Shown here: piece after piece, positions 11,701 to 24,577 of the stretch
How the letters are laid out: each line of letters opens with the position of its first letter
Numbering within the stretch: the stretch's first letter is position 1
Assembly: GCA_900175165.2 (NCBI GenBank)
Contig: FWWN02000169.1
Span: 124,001 to 188,000, forward strand
Reading direction: 5' to 3'
Origin: Rhizomucor pusillus
Taxonomy: Eukaryota; Mucoromycota; Mucoromycetes; Mucorales; Lichtheimiaceae
DNA: 64,000 nucleotides
The notes under the pieces: model-generated
Seen by the model: only the letters and a program-made list of their open reading frames with translations
What the model was told of the DNA's origin: nothing
The model's database searches: none
Made by a program: the position numbers and the translations under genes

Positions 11701-12868
11701 ATGAAGGACAGCTCCAGGGACTGATGATAACTTCCTATTATTTCTTTCCAGCATTGATCTAGATGACGCTATTCGTTTTCTGGGCGTATGCGTTGGATTT
11801 GGCAAGTTGTTCCTTTTTCCTGGCTTTTAAATCTCATAATTCTGACGATAAAAGCTTGGATCTATAGGCTTTACGGGAAGTTTGTACTTTATGTTTGAGC
11901 TTACCGTCATTGGCACGTTCATCACTCTCCTGGTAGTTCTGGACCGTCTTCGCTACGTTATATTCCACCGTGTCGGTTACGGTAAAGTGTAACACCAACA
12001 CTGTTGTTCTCCATCGTATATATTTCACTGGACTCAACTTCTACGAAAAAGGCATCTTTTTTGCTAGTTTCTTTGTTGCTTTGATAGTGCAAATCATTCA
12101 GAAACGCATAACACGCATGGTATTCATCAAAGGTCGCACGCGATTTATCATCCAGAATCGGGCTCCTCTCCTGCATTATTGGTACTTTATGGTGTTCACT
12201 TCAATGACGCGTGCTCTCACATCGTACATTATACGCACACTCAAGCTGGTTCTGCGTTACCCATTCTTCAGTTTGCGTGTCGACAGAAATGCGGAAACAT
12301 GGTCAGTGCGTCGCGGGGATGGAGGTATGCTGTATATGATTCTTTGTTTGCTCGATCTATACATCAATTTAACTCTGTTGAATGGTTTACGTCTTAGGGT
12401 TTTCTGCATACTGTGGGATGGCAAGTATACATAAAAATGGTCGGTGTAGCTAAATATACTGATCTTCGAATTTTATAGCTTCTAGCAGAGCATGAATATA
12501 ACAACCCAGGCGTGTTGATTTTCATCGAATGTCTGTTGCACTGCATCAGCACCAAACAGCAACAACAGCAGCAGTCAGTCGTTAGAGCATTCAAGGATTA
12601 CTGTAACAAACATAAGCATCGCATGCAACGACAGCACCAGCCAGAATTTGAATCACCTGATATATCAGACGAAGCGGTCGAAACTCTTAAATTCGAAACT
12701 TACTATCGCATATCACAACGGGCGCGGACACGTTGGTTTTTAGCATACACATTGATTCGCAATCCAATGGTAAGTAGATTTAGACTGCTTCGCAAACTGC
12801 TAAATATTTACATGTTGCGCCAGCTGCAGCATTGCCGAAAACATGCTTTAGAAAGAAAAAAACAATGA
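8791..12868 (+). CDS. STRA6-like multipass membrane protein (retinol-receptor family)
   Basis: I assembled about 20 exons into roughly 800 residues. Starting ATG at 8791 opens a hydrophobic signal/anchor (MSIVLVAIVVNWISWSIWIA). The phase-0 acceptor at 9059 continues with a Cys-rich extracellular stretch. Several donors are possible for that first intron. Membrane segments follow, and then regions that align with vertebrate STRA6: IPFPVKASLSLLLYCFTQL then IGVGGVIPTK (human FHLPLKLVLSATLTG... VGVVPTIQK), EEQYVRNLFKKR, FSAYCGMLL, and the tail RARTRWFLAYTLIRNPM/LQHCRKHALE (human [25 protein letters not shown]). The last intron, 12770-12823, restores that tail exactly. A run of six Gln precedes the C-terminal region. 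Three introns (from 11681, 11802 and 12421) appear to use GC donors. The join near 11930-12000 is uncertain. A ligand cannot be named from sequence. Confidence 0.72.
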
Positions 12869-13004
12869 TATTTTGCATTATGACGATCATTAAGAATGTA
12901 TGGATTATATGCAGCTTGTGAAATGAAAAAACAAAGCAGATATAGAGCAGCAGCTGTAGCAACTACTACAATAGTACGCTATTTACAAGTATTTAAGATT
13001 GCTG

Positions 13005-16000
13005 TTATACACGTACAACGACCAGCTGAAGTGTCCAGACAGTTGGGAACAGGGGCAGTCTCCACAGCGATCGTATCTCTGCAGCTTCCTCTTTGAGTTC
13101 TAAGCCGGGTAAGCGAAATATGAACCCGAGCACAACGATGAGCAACAGAATAAAGAGAATCACAAAAAACCGTCTCTTGAGGCCCTTGATTTCAATTTCC
13201 TGGCGGCGTCTAATGTCTGATAGCGAGCGATGTTGCCGAACACGGATTAGAGGCGGAGACGAAGGAGAGTGATATTCGTCTGTGTGTGACGATGGGAGGG
13301 ATGCATATGATTGTTGATCGTCCTCTGCCTGTTCCTTCGTTGCTAAAAAGGATGTGGAAGCGTTTCTAAATGGAAGTAACATCCTCGTTCGAAAATCCTG
13401 AATTTGCTGCATCGCAAAGAAAAACATAAGCTCATTGTTCCAATAACAATAAAGGAATAGAGGCGGTACTTACATTGACACTTGCAGATACGCCTTCGAG
13501 GGCTGCAGCAACCATGCTGCCACCAACGGGCGTTGATGGTGGCTCCTCCGCCGTTGGAGAGAGAAGATATTCGTTCTCCTTTTTTGAATCCTCAGCAGTT
13601 ACTTTGTGGCTATTACTTGCTATGCTCTCAGGGGATGGAGTCGAGGCAGCCGCTACACTAACTTCGCTGTCAATCTGTATTTCACGGCCATTGAAGATGA
13701 TAGGACCATGCCATTGCTCGTCTTCTTCGCCCAAAATGCCTGAAACTGTCAACCGAGTGACCTCTTTCGATTGATCTTTGTTTAGAGGCATTATATCCAT
13801 GGAGATCTTGTAGCAAACGCCCGGTGCGAGGAATGCAAGACCCTGTGCGAACACCTTTATGGCATGTTTTCGAGGTCTATCCTTGCCTGCACTGACAAGC
13901 AAGTGCGATGGTTCGGGAGCCAGTTCAGAAACTTGTAATGTAAGGTTTCCGGACAAATCTTGACTTTTATCATCGCCGCCCTCCAAATGCATATTTATCT
14001 CGTAGCCGTTGGCAAACTTGCGTAAATCGATAATAGACCGCAGTAACAGCTTTTTTTCGTCCATATCCTTTGGTCGTGAGTTTGATATCGACTCTGAAGT
14101 GACCGAGGCCCTCGGTGTGCTCGCTACAACTATTGGCTTGATTTGAGGACTTCGCTTTAGAGGTAGACGATGACTACTATCGCTGGCACGCCTCGTAGAC
14201 GGACTGAACGGTTTCGTTTTCGGTTGCGGAGAACTGGTGCTAGGCTTTGGCACGTTAGCGACGGACAGCCGAGGCTTCAAAGGTGCAAGTTGGAAAGTAT
14301 TGCAAACTTCTAACCGGCACGATGAAGGATCATATACCGTCGATATATTAATCCAGTCAATGCCGCCATCCTCGTTAGGGTACTGGTGCCGATTATCATC
14401 CAGAATTATGCCTGCGCCAAAGTTCTGGGCGCAAACAGGCCATGCCAGATATGGTGGAGGTCCCTGTGATCTCAGGTATGCTTCAACAGACTTTAATCGT
14501 TTCGGTAAGCCCGTCGTAAGTAAATTGCTCATATAGGTTGGTACAGCAGAGCCCAGATCGACCGAGGCGACCAGAGTAGCTCGCATTGATGGTATAGGGT
14601 GATTGGTGGTGGTCGTGTAGGGATCGATTCGTTCCAACACCCATCCGGAAAAATAGAAATCTGCCCTGGGGTACTTGGATCCAGCTGGTCCAGGATAATC
14701 GGGTATCAACGTCTCCACATAAAGTACACGTGTAGATGAGGTATTAATGGTTAGCGATGCCGTTTCGTAAGCAGTACACGAGCAGATGTAGACTTCGCGA
14801 GATCTAATTAATCGCAGATCAGTGACAAGATTTAATGTAGACGCAGATAGTGCGATCCTTACTTGAAAGGAAATATTCCTTTGATCAGTTGCCGAGAAAC
14901 ATGGCATCCATTGTTCCCTTGAAACAGGATTTCGCTCTCCTCAACAGATTCATCAAACCGTTTCCGGAGACTCCCAGCGTCCGTGACCAATGAGGCCACT
15001 TCCTCCAGCGAAAATCCTTCGATAACTTTTGATGCTCTGATTATAACAAGCGAATCAGGTACCTGCAGTTCACCTTCATTTTCAGGTCTGGATTGTGCCT
15101 GCTCGGAAGTTTTGCTTGGTGCGATTTTCGACCCGAGACGTTTACTGACTTGGATGTCATCCTTGTCAGAAACAGAAGTCCAGCCGAACTGCTGGTCTGA
15201 CATCTTGACAAGAAATGCAAAGGCTGATTGAGCTCTATCGATCGGATCGATCGCAAGAGAAGTGATCACTGGACCGCTATCGTTCTTTATACTTTTCGAT
15301 GAATCATCTTCCTTTGCGGTCTCCACGGCATTTTCCGTCGGCTCCGGTGAAGCTTCATTTTCATCCTTCTCTTCTACTGGTTGGGTCGTATCCCTCTCAA
15401 TGACTGTCATGATACCATTGACCAGCAGTTCTGCACTTTCATCCAATTCAGGCTTGATCAAGACCAATATCTTGCTTCTCTGGGGTATGATGGCATCCTC
15501 GTCATGCTCGATTCGAAGCCAAATCCCCTTTGAATCGAAATATTTCGATGATGCATGCACTCTTGATGGCGGAGGGTCAACAACAATGTTGTAGGTGTGA
15601 CCGAGATCAAGGCGGGTGCTGAGACGCACTTCTAAAAGAGTACTTGCATTATTCGGAGTGTCCTGAGTTGTAAAGAGTTCGGTAGCCCGAACATATTCGC
15701 ATCGCCAGCTTCGTCTGTTATGCTCATAGGATATATCCAGCAACGATCCGTGCTCCAGCCTGATTAGATCAGGAGGTGCGCCATGCTTCTTGTAAAAGTT
15801 ATATACATGCATAAGAACTTCTGGAGAATTTCCAGATAGGTTGTTGGGTATATATGACGGGATCCAACCCTGAGGATTAGCCTGCATCAAAAATTTGACA
15901 GAGACCTTGTCGTCGCCTGCACGTTGTAATCGCCATCCCCATAGGTCCAGCTGGGCACGGATGTATCCTTGCGGTGTCTTTGGTAGTGGTTGATGATCGT

Positions 16001-18613
16001 AGTGATCAGTGGTGCAAGACGTTGCATAAATATTGATTTGATAAGGGCTTGTATATACGCCGTTAAACACCAAATAATCTCGAGGACTGTAGAGACGTTC
16101 ATTTGGTCAGTAGCTTACATTTTTATCAATACATTGTAAATAACGTATTACCTAACCAGCCAGAACCCCTTCACTTTATGTTGCCATATAGAGCATGTAG
16201 GTGAGACTTGATGAACAAACGTTCCATCCTCGTATGCATTGTCCCCTATCTCACATGAATTTATATGTGCATCTGCTTGCTACATAACTGCAACTTACAG
16301 ACTCTGCGCGCTCCTGTGCAACTGATAACTGCCTTGATATCCCACACGCTGCAATCCGTCCAGACGGATTCGCTTAACAGGGCTCCCGTAGGGCTATTTG
16401 GCACATCGACCTTCTTGATCGCTATATAGTTGTTTGTAGGTTCAGGTTTTTGCAAGATTTGCCAGTCTTGGCGTTGCAATAGCTCGTCAGTATAACCATG
16501 CACCTTTTGTATGGAAGGAGGATCGGTCTCTGGAAGAACCGGTTTTGTCAATTTGGGAGTTTTCGCAACGGTCGATTGTGTTTTTGCTACGGTATCGTCG
16601 GTTTGTACTCTGAAGATTGAATTAGTGACTAAACAATTTCAAAAAAAAAATGGTATACTGTCCAATATACTCACGGTGCAGTTGCCTTCAGAGATATAGG
16701 CTCTATCTTTGGTGCGACCACCTTTTCTGGTAAAGGTTCTGTGGATTCTAATGGATCCATGCCTCCAATAAATATATCCTCGTCTGCGCCTTCGTTTTGA
16801 GTCCCTTCGCCGCTACTGATGCTTATCGAGTCATGCTCGCTGTCTACATCCTCATCTTCGTCACTTGCGATCCATGGATCTGATTCCTCTTCCAGTATAG
16901 GCCACTTTTTTCCATTGACATATATACAAAAGCTTTCTTCGTTGCTGGGTCGTTTCATCAATTGTAACTGAACATATAGGTCATTATCATTGCCGTTGCA
17001 CAGCAATGATTCGGAACCTGCTGGCCCTGAAGCACTGATATCGTCCATCAGGTATTGGATCATTTGTGCTGGGTGCTGAATGCTGAGGTAATAATCGTGC
17101 TCTCCTTTCCTTTGCGCTGCTGCCTTTTCGAAGCATCGGACGCAGAGATGCGCAAAGTGGTTCTGTAATTTCGCTTGTAAGCTCTCGTCCATGTTACCAT
17201 TCTTCCAGAATAGGACGATGGATACATCGATCGCTGAGTTCTCTGACCATGTTTCGCTATTGATCTCAATTAGAATATCCGGAAGAGTGTTCAAGGTCGC
17301 TTTATGATCTCCGAATGTATATGAGGAGCTGAGTACATTGTCACGAGACAGTGCTGATCCACGCCTTTCGCCGTATTTGTGAAGATTCGATTTCGGCAGC
17401 CATATCTTTTCCATTTTTGCCGAGCCACGTCGTTGTACAGACATGTGGTTAACTGGAGAAGATGGCGTAAAAGATATTGGCGATGACATGAAGCTGTTTT
17501 TACGGTGTCGAAGAGGGGACGCAAATTGCAACAACGATCTGTCGTGCTCCCAGGAAGCGCTTTGCCATCTACGCATGGTGCGAATTGAATCTTGCCCAGA
17601 AGACTCGATATCAATGCTGCCAATAGCTGCGGACGATGAATCTGATCGACGGGAGAGCTGATACTGCATAATCCATGATCGTTCATCTGGATTATAATCC
17701 GTTCGTCGTGGCTCAAAATCCTTCTGGCAGTGGCGAATAAAAGGCGGTGGTCCATGTAAGCCTAAAAACGATAGCGGGCCAGTCACTAGCGAAATCATGT
17801 AGGCCTCCCGTTCTGCTTCCGTCGGCATGGCTGATAACCGGGAGAAATCATTGTAATACAAGACAACGCGCGAGTCCAACGTAAGATCGTCAGTTGACGT
17901 CGTTTCTATGTCGTAAAACAAATATGCTATCGATTCCGGCTGCGAGGAGACAACGCCGTCAGTTTGTTTCAGATTTGCTATTACATGCCGAATTCTGTTG
18001 TGCTTTCTGTTCGTCTTTTCGACAGTGATCGAACTATTAGGAAAACCATTAGTATCATCATAAGCGATATAATCCTTTCCACGAATAAAGGTAATCGTAC
18101 CTTTCCGTTCCATCATTCTGTAGCCATTGCTTGAATATTGCTGTATTCAACCCAGGCCGTCCAATGGCCTCGATCTTTTCGATCCGATGATCCCCTATGT
18201 ACCCATCTCGGAGTCAGCTACCGAATGCAAAGCTTGCTGCGTAAGAAAAGAATATCTTACATAGTTTCTTTGTTCCCGTTGCTTGAAATAGTGCATGCCA
18301 GCTTCCGAGTGACCAAATTCTGTCTGTACTTGATACATATCCAAGCACCACTTTGTATAAAGTACTGCTGCTGGCCTGCTTTTCGTCGGTACATTTGTAG
18401 AGCTGCAGGCGTGAGGATCTGGGTAGGTCTCGAGTAATGCGAGATTCCCACTTGGTAACACCTCGAATGTCGTCTGCATAAATTGATTTGTATTGGTCGA
18501 TTGCCACTTGGAGAGCTTCCAGGCAAGAATCTCGAAAATGAGGTTCCCTACTAATAATCAGTATAAGCGTGCTTGCGGTGATTATTCAGTACATGCCTAT
18601 CGCTTGTTTCCAT
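13005..18613 (-). CDS. triple START-domain protein with C-terminal membrane anchor
   Basis: Large multi-exon gene of about 1,500 residues with three START-like lipid-binding domains. START1 (about 18550-17700) has LQVAIDQYKSIY, STLYKVVLGY, WDHRIEKIEAIGRPG and GKDYIAYDDT. START2 (about 16550-15700) has YTDELLQRQDW, WDIKAVIS, WDNAYEDGTFVHQ and SPRDYLVFNGVYTS. START3 (about 15250-14400) has SREVYICSCTAYETAS. Each domain ends in a related GPPPF / GAPPDL / GPPPYL motif. Acidic and Ser-rich linkers separate the domains. Near the C-terminus is one transmembrane helix, RRFFVILFILLLIVVLGFIF. It is probably a membrane-tethered lipid transfer or sensing protein. The start at 18613 (METSDR) needs a weak GC donor. 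In START1 the frame slips by one base near 18120 (see findings). No published equivalent is recognised. Confidence 0.65.
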
Positions 18614-20563
18614 TGCGATTTGAAGAAAACTAGAGAGAGGGAGGGTAATAAGCGGGGTCGTGAAGGAAAAGGCGGGCTCCCTCGTGGCACTTTGAGATGT
18701 GCAAAATTGTCAAAGATTTTGAGAACCAGCACATTTGAGTCGTGGGATATCTGGATTACATGTGGCTATTGCGGTTCTAGCAGCCAAATCTACGCAAACT
18801 ATCAGAAAATAGGTAGTTTAAGAGAGTGAAATGAATCAATCGAACTCAAACCAAGCATTCGGTTGATACGAAGATATCCTTGTGAACCTTGCATACCAAA
18901 TGAAGAGTCGAATCAAATCCGTCTGGAACGGAAGCTTGCCAGTGGTTCAGTGAGGCATTTCCCATATACATACATCTGACTCAAGATCTACCTTTGGCAG
19001 CAGTATATCGTGCCAAATTACTGTAATTGCATATTCAACTTTCTAGCTGGCAGCTTGGAAACGCAAGCAAGTGAGTGAACACCTCTTTCTTGGAAGTTTC
19101 TTCTTTCCCTTCGTCCTTGGATTAGGTTTATTACGTGAGCTATCTGATGAGTTGAAAAGAAAGCGAAAAAGCCAAGGGAACATTACCAAGGCGGGGCCCC
19201 GCATCGTTTCGCGTGGCATTTGCTGTACTAAGCGGAGAGCAACAAATGAAAAGATCAGAAAAGTATGTAATTGCTGCATATTAGGATGCGGCAGCCAGAA
19301 TTTCATTCCCATCCCCTATCCTTCTTTTGTAGGAATTAGCTACAGTAAACGCTCGGTTTGAGATTTTCATGTAAGAATATTACGCTTTACGAATGACCGA
19401 GACCTCCAAGGTGACACTGGGTTATATGACACTAAATCAAGCAGCTACCATGCATGGATATGCATATTAACCCGATGACAATGAAGTTCTGCAAAGCTCA
19501 TGTTGGTTTAGTCGAATTAAGTTAATTCTGCATCGTTTCGATTTTCTTCACTATGCAATATCTGCTAGTGAACAATGTGATCCGTGATTTGCTGTTGTAA
19601 GGAGGTTTGGCCAACTCCAGCCAGTACTTTGTCATTTCATTCTTGCAACGAAAATGCATATAGTATGCTGCAAAGGAAAGCTTCTTGTATGAAGCATATT
19701 TATGGGCGAACAATTAGCATTTGTAAAGGCAGAATTATTTCTACAGAATATGTGGCTAAAAGAAGGAAAATAGTGGAAAGGTGGAGACAATGCCCATCCA
19801 AGCAGGGGCAGAAAAGACGGCCCTTTGTAATTGCATTTCTGGGTCAGATTGTGGCGGCGCTGCGAATGGACTCTTGTCGCTAACTTCGTCTTACAGCAAT
19901 GTTTCCCAGTACCTTATTTCCAGGCACAATAAATGCTTCATAGTCCATGCTAATCCTTTTGAACTGCTGTTGCAAATGCATTCATTGTGAATGCACTGCA
20001 ATGTGCACAGAGTTGTCAAATGGTAATAGGGTATATAGCATACAAATTATTGGCAGGAAAGATGTTTAATTGCGAACATCGAGACAGCAGACTAGCATAA
20101 ATCTGGTATTTCAAGTAAAAAAGGACTGCCTAAATAGTATGTATTGCGGATCGTCGTTCATTTTAGTCTCTAGTCAGACGGATAGACTATTCCAAGTATA
20201 GGGATAGAAAGACAAGAAGAAATAAGAATCGGCCAGTTAACTTTAACGAAGAGGATGTATTGGAAGCCGTACGCTGATGAAGAATAAGCATTTAGATGCA
20301 GCATGCTAACCATTCTGAACCCTAGACAAGACTGGACAGAAATTAAAAAAGGGAGGAGGGGATTAGGAGACACAGCATTTGACATTCTTTCTTCTCGTTA
20401 CTGCCTTTATCGTGATTGTAATTAGTCCTTTTTTCCCTCGCTTGTAGAATGAAAGATTTTGTCGTCAGTACAAGGGGAGTCGTGTCGCACAAAAATGTTG
20501 TACCAGAGTATTAAAGGCGGCCCGACGGACGATCCCAAATGAAAATTCCCTTCTTTAGCGAAA
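18614..20563. other. intergenic, no gene seen
   Basis: Almost 2 kb with only short, motif-free open frames on both strands. A purine-rich tract (gagagagggaggg) lies near 18630-18670. No RNA gene, repeat or transposon end was recognised. The right end presumably holds the chitinase promoter. Confidence 0.5.
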
Positions 20564-22120
20564 ATGTTGTTCAAAGGAGCAGCCTTTGCTATAGCCTCGC
20601 TGGCCACTCTGGCTATATCCACTGCAGTACAGGCAGCAAGCAGTTCCAAGCATCGCTTGACAGCCTACGTGGTCGATTGGGTAGGATTGGTGATGGAGCG
20701 GTTCCGCTTCTATATACATACTCACTGTTGTTGGTTTTGTACATACGTAGGCTTTGCCAGTATCGATACATTGGGACATGTTGGATCACGTCCACTATGC
20801 TTTTGCCATCCCAGACTCTGACGGAAACCTCTCTGGCTTTGACAGCTCCCAGCTAAAGTCAGGCAAGCATCCTTCAATGATAAGCAGTGATTTTGACTTG
20901 GTCATTTACTGATACTTGTGAACAGTTGTTAAGGAAGCACACACTCACGAAAAGGGAATCAGTCTCAGTGTTGGTGGATGGACTGGTTCACTTCACTTTA
21001 GCGGCTTAGTTCGAACAGCCTCCAAGCGCGAAGTATTTGCCGATGTCCTGGTTGAAACTTGCAAGCAGTATGACTTGGATGGCCTTGACATTGACTGGGG
21101 TAAGCAATAAACGCATAGACAACTCAGATCCAATGACGTGTGCTTATTACGAATTTCCCTTTTTTGCAGAATACCCTAATGATCCCAATGGTGTTTCCTG
21201 CAACGAAAAGGACGAGAATGACACGCCAAATTTCCTCGAGTTCCTAAAGGTATTGCGTAAAAAGCTGGACGCGACATTTAAGAATGAGCGCAAGTGGATC
21301 TCCGCATCGGTTGGTGCGACTGTCTTTAAGGGAAGCAACCAAGAATCTCTTTCCAAACTGGATTCTGAATGGGGAACAGTACTCGATGCGTTTCAGATTA
21401 TGGCAAGTGAAAACGATCAAGGGACCCTCTTAATTTGATGGTTACACTAACTTTTGTCTTTCCGCTCTGCCAGTGTTACGATCTTACCGGATACTGGGCA
21501 GAAAAGACAGGCGCAAATGCACCGTTGCGTGGCGGCTCTGCAGATTCCAGTGTCGAGCAGGCAGTGGAAGCATGGCACAGTGCTGGCATTCCGTACGATC
21601 GCATTGTTGTTGGCGTTCCCTTCTACGGATATACTGGATTGACCACCAAGCCAGTAACAAAGCATGCCATGCAGGTCCCCATCAACCACTCCAAGCCGCA
21701 AATCAAGGGTGATAAATACGACACTGAGGAAGCGGATCCATGCCCTGGTGCAAAGGCATCATACTCTGGAGAATTCCAATGGCGAGCTATTCAAGAAGAG
21801 GGCATTCTCCACAACAAGAATGGATGGAAATCCTACTGGGACGCCAGCACCGAAACGCCGTATGCTTACAATGCTGCTAAGAAGCAGTTTGTCACGTTCG
21901 ATGATCCGCATTCGCTTTCTGCAAAAGCCAAGTACGCGAAGGAACTGAATCTCCAGGGCATCATGCTTTGGTCCCTCGATATGGTGAGTTCCACATACAC
22001 ACAAAGACCTGAGAAGTCCATTTCTGCGGTACTGATATATTCTTTGTTCTTTTGAATTAATCCTATCAGGACGACTCGCGCCACTCCTTGCTCAAAGCTC
22101 TTCAAGACATAAGAGCATGA
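20564..22120 (+). CDS. secreted GH18 chitinase
   Basis: Hydrolyses chitin in or outside the wall. Six exons: 20564-20680, 20751-20862, 20926-21099, 21170-21402, 21474-21983 and 22070-22120. The product starts with a clear signal peptide (MLFKGAAFAIASLATLAIST...VQA). It then has the GH18 barrel signatures SLSVGGWTGS (beta-3) and DGLDIDW/EYP (catalytic DxxDxDxE, assembled across an intron), MCYDLTGYW (beta-6), VVGVPFYGYT and GIMLWSLDMDD (beta-8 Trp). No chitin-binding module follows, so it is a compact single-domain enzyme of about 400 residues. Two of its introns start with GC (20863, GCAAGC; 21403, GCAAGT); these joins are required to restore KSVVKEAHTH and FQIMCYDL. It may act in cell separation or wall remodelling, but sequence alone does not show which. 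Confidence 0.92.
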
Positions 22121-22382
22121 AAACATTGTACTCTCCATCGATAACCATACTTGTAACAGCCCTTATAGTATTCTACATATACAGTATCATTATTAAAGAA
22201 GATTTATCTACAAACTATTTCACATTGTCGTCATTGTTAATTCATAAGGTATATTTAGTGTATAGATCTTTTTAGAAATAAAAAGAGTAAAATAAGCAGA
22301 AAAAGTAGCAGTACAGGATAGTAATTTTACAAAAAGCATACTACAACAGGAATAGTATTATAAGGCACGATCTAGTTGCTTT

Positions 22383-23799
22383 TTACGCCCATTTGCCTAG
22401 AAGAGCCATGAGAGCAGCACCAATGTACATGGATACTAGGCACACAAGCTTGTAACCGAATGAAGATCTAAGGAAGCTTGTGCTATGGTTGATTTCGGCG
22501 CAAATGAGCGAGACAAAAGCGCTGTACAAAAGGATGCCTGCAGCCAAAGAATCCAAGATACCCTGAGCAAGTGTGGCAGATTGCGAGTAGGGGTTCAGAG
22601 TCAGGTTGATGCCGATGCCGATAGCAACGCCAACTGGGGTCGTCAAACAAAAAGCGAGAGCCATCAGGAACGGTTTTCTGAAAGAACTAAAGTGCATTTC
22701 ATTCAGACGAGTGCCAAGCGCAATGGCTTCAAAGAACTATGTACAGCAAAGAGCCAATGTAAGAACGCAAGCCAAAACGATATATTTGTAACCATTTACC
22801 TGATGGAAAACGAGAGCAATCAAGAGGGTCGTGAATGCATCCGAGCCAGCAGTGCCAAGGGTGATACCAATAATAACAGAGTGCATGACAATACCCAGCT
22901 CCAGCACAATTGTACCGATATCTTTGGATTGAGCATTGGTTTCAAAAGTGCTTGAAGCATGCTCCTGTCCATTGTGGTCACCCTTGTTGCAGACAGAAGA
23001 TACAGTTTCGACATCCTGGAGTTTTGCAGATTGTGCGTTGGCTTGAGCAGCTGCTTGCGCTTGTTTTCTCTTTTCCATATGGGTCAACATGGCCAGTTCG
23101 ATAATTTGGACCAAGAAGACAGCGATGAGTGCAAATAAACCTGGGAATGCGTGATAGCTGTGCCAGCCGCTTGTCAAACATGGGCTCTCGAATCGTTCGA
23201 GAGCTTCAGGAATCATGTGAATGAATGCGACCGCAAGGATAACACCAGTACCGACTAGGCAAATTATCGTTAGACCGATCCAATTGCAAACTTGTGTTTA
23301 AAAGAAACTTACAGAATTTGGCGACGGTCAGTATCCAGTTGCGCACAGCGCTTTGAGCATTTGGTTTGATCCGATGGAGAAGCATAGGTACATAGACGCC
23401 TGTAATTCTGTTGTCAGTAGCTGCAGAGATTGTACACAAACAAGCTTTTCTTTAACCTACCGATAGCAGTAGCAGCCAAGATGATAAAGATGGAGCCAAC
23501 TCGCAAGCCAATATTATAATCCTCTACAACGTAGGAGAGACAGTCTTCTGCGGATTCTGGCCCTCCGTGTGCATGTCCTTCATGGCTGTGACCTGCATGT
23601 TCCTCTTCAGCGTGTGTATGGCCTTCGTGATCGTGGTGGTCGTGAGCCTCTATATTTTCGCAGCTTACACATTAGCAGGAATTCTACACCGAAATATGTA
23701 CAAAAAAGGTGCAAGACGAAACAAACCTTGAGCAAAAGCCAGGGCGGCCAGCGCCACAAAGCAAGAAGCTACCAGTAGATTCTTAGTAAGTCTTGCCAT
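22383..23799 (-). CDS. ZIP-family metal (zinc/iron) transporter
   Basis: Imports div­alent metal, most likely zinc, across the plasma or an organelle membrane. Exons join from ATG at 23799 to TAA at 22383. An N-terminal signal/anchor (MARLTKNLLVASCFVALAAL) precedes a His/Glu-rich metal-binding stretch (HDHHDHEGHTHAEEEHAGHS). Eight or so membrane segments follow, including FVGTGVILAVAFIHM and the two ZIP metal-site helices, IVMHSVIIGITLGTAGSD (HSxxIG) and ALVFHQ/FFEAIALGTR (HQxFEG-like). A long cytoplasmic loop with Gln/Ala repeats and a CNKGDHNGQEH stretch lies between helices 3 and 4. This layout matches fungal Zrt1/Zrt2-type members. Substrate is inferred from the family. Confidence 0.9.
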
Positions 23800-24577
23800 G
23801 ACAAGAATATATATGTATAATGAGTAAATAAAATAATGAATAGTGTGCTTGATCTGGCTTGCTTATATACACCAAAAGCCAGAATCCCAGAAATTTCTTT
23901 CGATAACCAATGAAACGCAAAGATCAGTTTTGTGACTGAAAAGTTTATAACCAGGAAGGTACTCTTCCTTCCAGAGCTTCCATCGACGCATTTTTAGTCC
24001 TATAGCACGACTGCTAAACGGCTGCTTCCAGATCTCAAGATATATGAATGTATGACTTGGCTGCCTCGAAAATCACACCCAAGAAATCCTACCGAATTAT
24101 TCCAAGGTCGATCATTTGAAATATGAACTCGATTCTTGACTTGTTTTGAGAATGAATCGTTGTTTCCTCATCTATCCGGAGCGACCTTTGTTCTTGTCCT
24201 ACCTGGATCCGACACTTTGTGCTGTGTTTCACGACATGGCTACATGCGAATGCTCGGACATCTGCTGGCAATCAAATCTATCGTGCAGATAAACAGTCCA
24301 AAGCAAAGGTCAGGGATCATCTGAACACCGTTTCAAGTCTGAATTGGAAAACCACAGCATGAAATGATGGAACGAAAAGGTTTTCATACAAGAAATCCCA
24401 AGGCTCACCACACTTGAAGCACATCGCTGAGTTTAAGAAAAAGTGGATGTAAAAGGTTGTTGCGCAATGGGAGAGCATGGATAGAACCTCGTGTGCAATG
24501 ACGACGGACGGAAGCTTTCAAGACCAGCAACAACGCAGAACAGAAAATTTTTGTTTCCCAAGAAAGCGACCGAGAGA
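23800..24577. other. divergent intergenic region
   Basis: Shared upstream region of the ZIP transporter (-) and the TPR gene (+). A TATATAAG motif for the minus strand lies at 23862-23869, about 63 bases before the ZIP start. No other gene or repeat was recognised. Confidence 0.5.
23862..23869 (-). promoter_or_regulatory. TATA box of the ZIP transporter gene
   Basis: TATATAAG on the minus strand lies about 63 bases upstream of the ATG at 23799, the expected spacing for a TATA-containing regulated promoter. No zinc-responsive element could be identified with confidence. Confidence 0.35.

Noticed and set aside
18195..18479. Alternative frame starting MQTTFEVLP for the START gene 5' exon
   Set aside because: It looks protein-like, but the other frame gives the START helix (LEALQVAIDQYK), YKVVLGY and WDHRIEKIEAIG with matching splice phases.
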